Part shown: piece by piece, positions 63,600-64,000 of the stretch
Position numbering within the stretch: the first letter of the stretch is position 1
Layout of the letters: every line of letters starts with the position of its first letter
From: Pseudomonas sp. G2-4
GTDB taxonomy: Bacteria; Pseudomonadota; Gammaproteobacteria; Pseudomonadales; Pseudomonadaceae
DNA: 64,000 bases
Reading direction: 5' to 3'
NCBI RefSeq assembly: GCF_030064125.1
Contig: NZ_CP125957.1
Location: 3,658,001-3,722,000 of the forward strand
Notes under the pieces: model-generated
Seen by the model: only the letters and a program-made list of their open reading frames with translations
Told to the model about the DNA's origin: nothing
Databases searched by the model: none
Translations under genes and position numbers: made by a program

Positions 63600-64000
63600 T
63601 CAGGACAGGCCCGAGGCCAACTGCATGACCCGCTCCTGGGTCGCTTCGCCACGGTCGAGGGTGCCCATCAGGTCGCCTTCATGCATCACCATGACCCGGT
63701 CGCTCATGCCCAGTACTTCCGGCAGCTCCGAGGAAATCATGATCACCGCCATGCCTTCGCTGGCGAGGTAGGAAATCAGCCGATAGATCTCGGCCTTGGC
63801 ACCCACGTCGATGCCACGGGTCGGCTCGTCGAGGATCAGGATGCGCGGGTTGGTCATCAGCCAGCGCGCCAGCAGCGCTTTCTGCTGGTTGCCGCCGGAC
63901 AAGGTGTCGATGCACTGTTCCAGGGACGGGGTCTTGACCCGCAGTTTCTTGCACATCTCCTCGCACAAGGCACGCAGGGCTTTCTGCTGGATAAAACCGT
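63600..64000 (-). CDS. Ribose/inositol-type sugar ABC transporter ATP-binding protein (5' partial)
   Basis: C-terminal about 133 residues of a sugar-importer ATPase of the RbsA/MglA type; the frame is open to the window edge. The ABC signature LSGGNQQK is typical of the second ATPase domain of this class, and a Walker B ([17 protein letters not shown]) and a switch region ([18 protein letters not shown]) follow. The N-terminal domain lies outside the window. It is upstream of the permease gene in the same operon. Confidence 0.93.
   Translation of the reverse strand, partial: GFIQQKALRALCEEMCKKLRVKTPSLEQCIDTLSGGNQQKALLARWLMTNPRILILDEPTRGIDVGAKAEIYRLISYLASEGMAVIMISSELPEVLGMSDRVMVMHEGDLMGTLDRGEATQERVMQLASGLS

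Overview
The window looks like a chromosomal stretch of a fluorescent-type Pseudomonas (P. fluorescens group or close relative). The reasons are the high GC coding style, two families of short palindromic REP elements scattered between genes (GTGGGAGCGAGC-type and GTGGCGAGGGAGC-type), and strongly Pseudomonas-like proteins such as AcnB, FabI, MiaE, a Sha/Mrp antiporter with fused A and B subunits, and a type VI secretion locus in the gene order I recall for P. aeruginosa HSI-III. I see no tRNA, rRNA, CRISPR array, transposase or prophage gene.

Layout. Positions 1-7511 hold a peptide-uptake ABC operon (two tandem periplasmic binding proteins, then YejB, YejE, YejF) running into fabI. A terminator and a tandem array of about 135-bp REP units follow. 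From 8101 to 17220 lie housekeeping and regulatory genes: a GAF-GGDEF diguanylate cyclase, an AraC regulator, a LysE exporter, TrkH, the alkylation-repair pair ada and an AlkA-like glycosylase, a GFA-family protein, miaE, a tandem universal stress protein with a near-ideal ANR-type promoter, and a DUF1289 protein. acnB (17629-20229) is preceded by a long leader that can fold into a roughly 140-nt hairpin. A serine/threonine-type permease and a D-2-hydroxyacid dehydrogenase follow.

Positions 23032-43100 hold a complete type VI secretion core. It comprises two divergent operons: tssA-tssM-tssL-tssK-tssJ on the minus strand and tssB-tssC-hcp-tssE-tssF-tssG-clpV-(nuclease-fold orphan)-vgrG-(YwqK/MORN-like) on the plus strand. 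A DUF4280 PAAR-like spike-tip gene closes the cluster on the minus strand. No Fha, PpkA or PppA gene is present. The tssB ribosome-binding site lies in the arm of a strong hairpin with several GGA motifs, which suggests post-transcriptional control. TssM has lost the nucleotide-binding motifs usual in its family.

From 43298 on there are an aminoglycoside-phosphotransferase-fold protein with an SDR, a Gfo/Idh/MocA dehydrogenase behind a two-operator promoter, a divergent FAD enzyme / XRE-cupin regulator / EamA exporter group, the six-gene sha Na+/H+ antiporter operon (49867-55936), a DUF3995 membrane protein, an orphan glycine-betaine-type binding protein, and a run of small uncharacterised genes. 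The right end holds a chemoreceptor with its sensor domain at the C-terminus, a zinc-finger-depleted DksA paralogue, and the permease plus partial ATPase of a ribose/inositol-type ABC importer that continues beyond the window.
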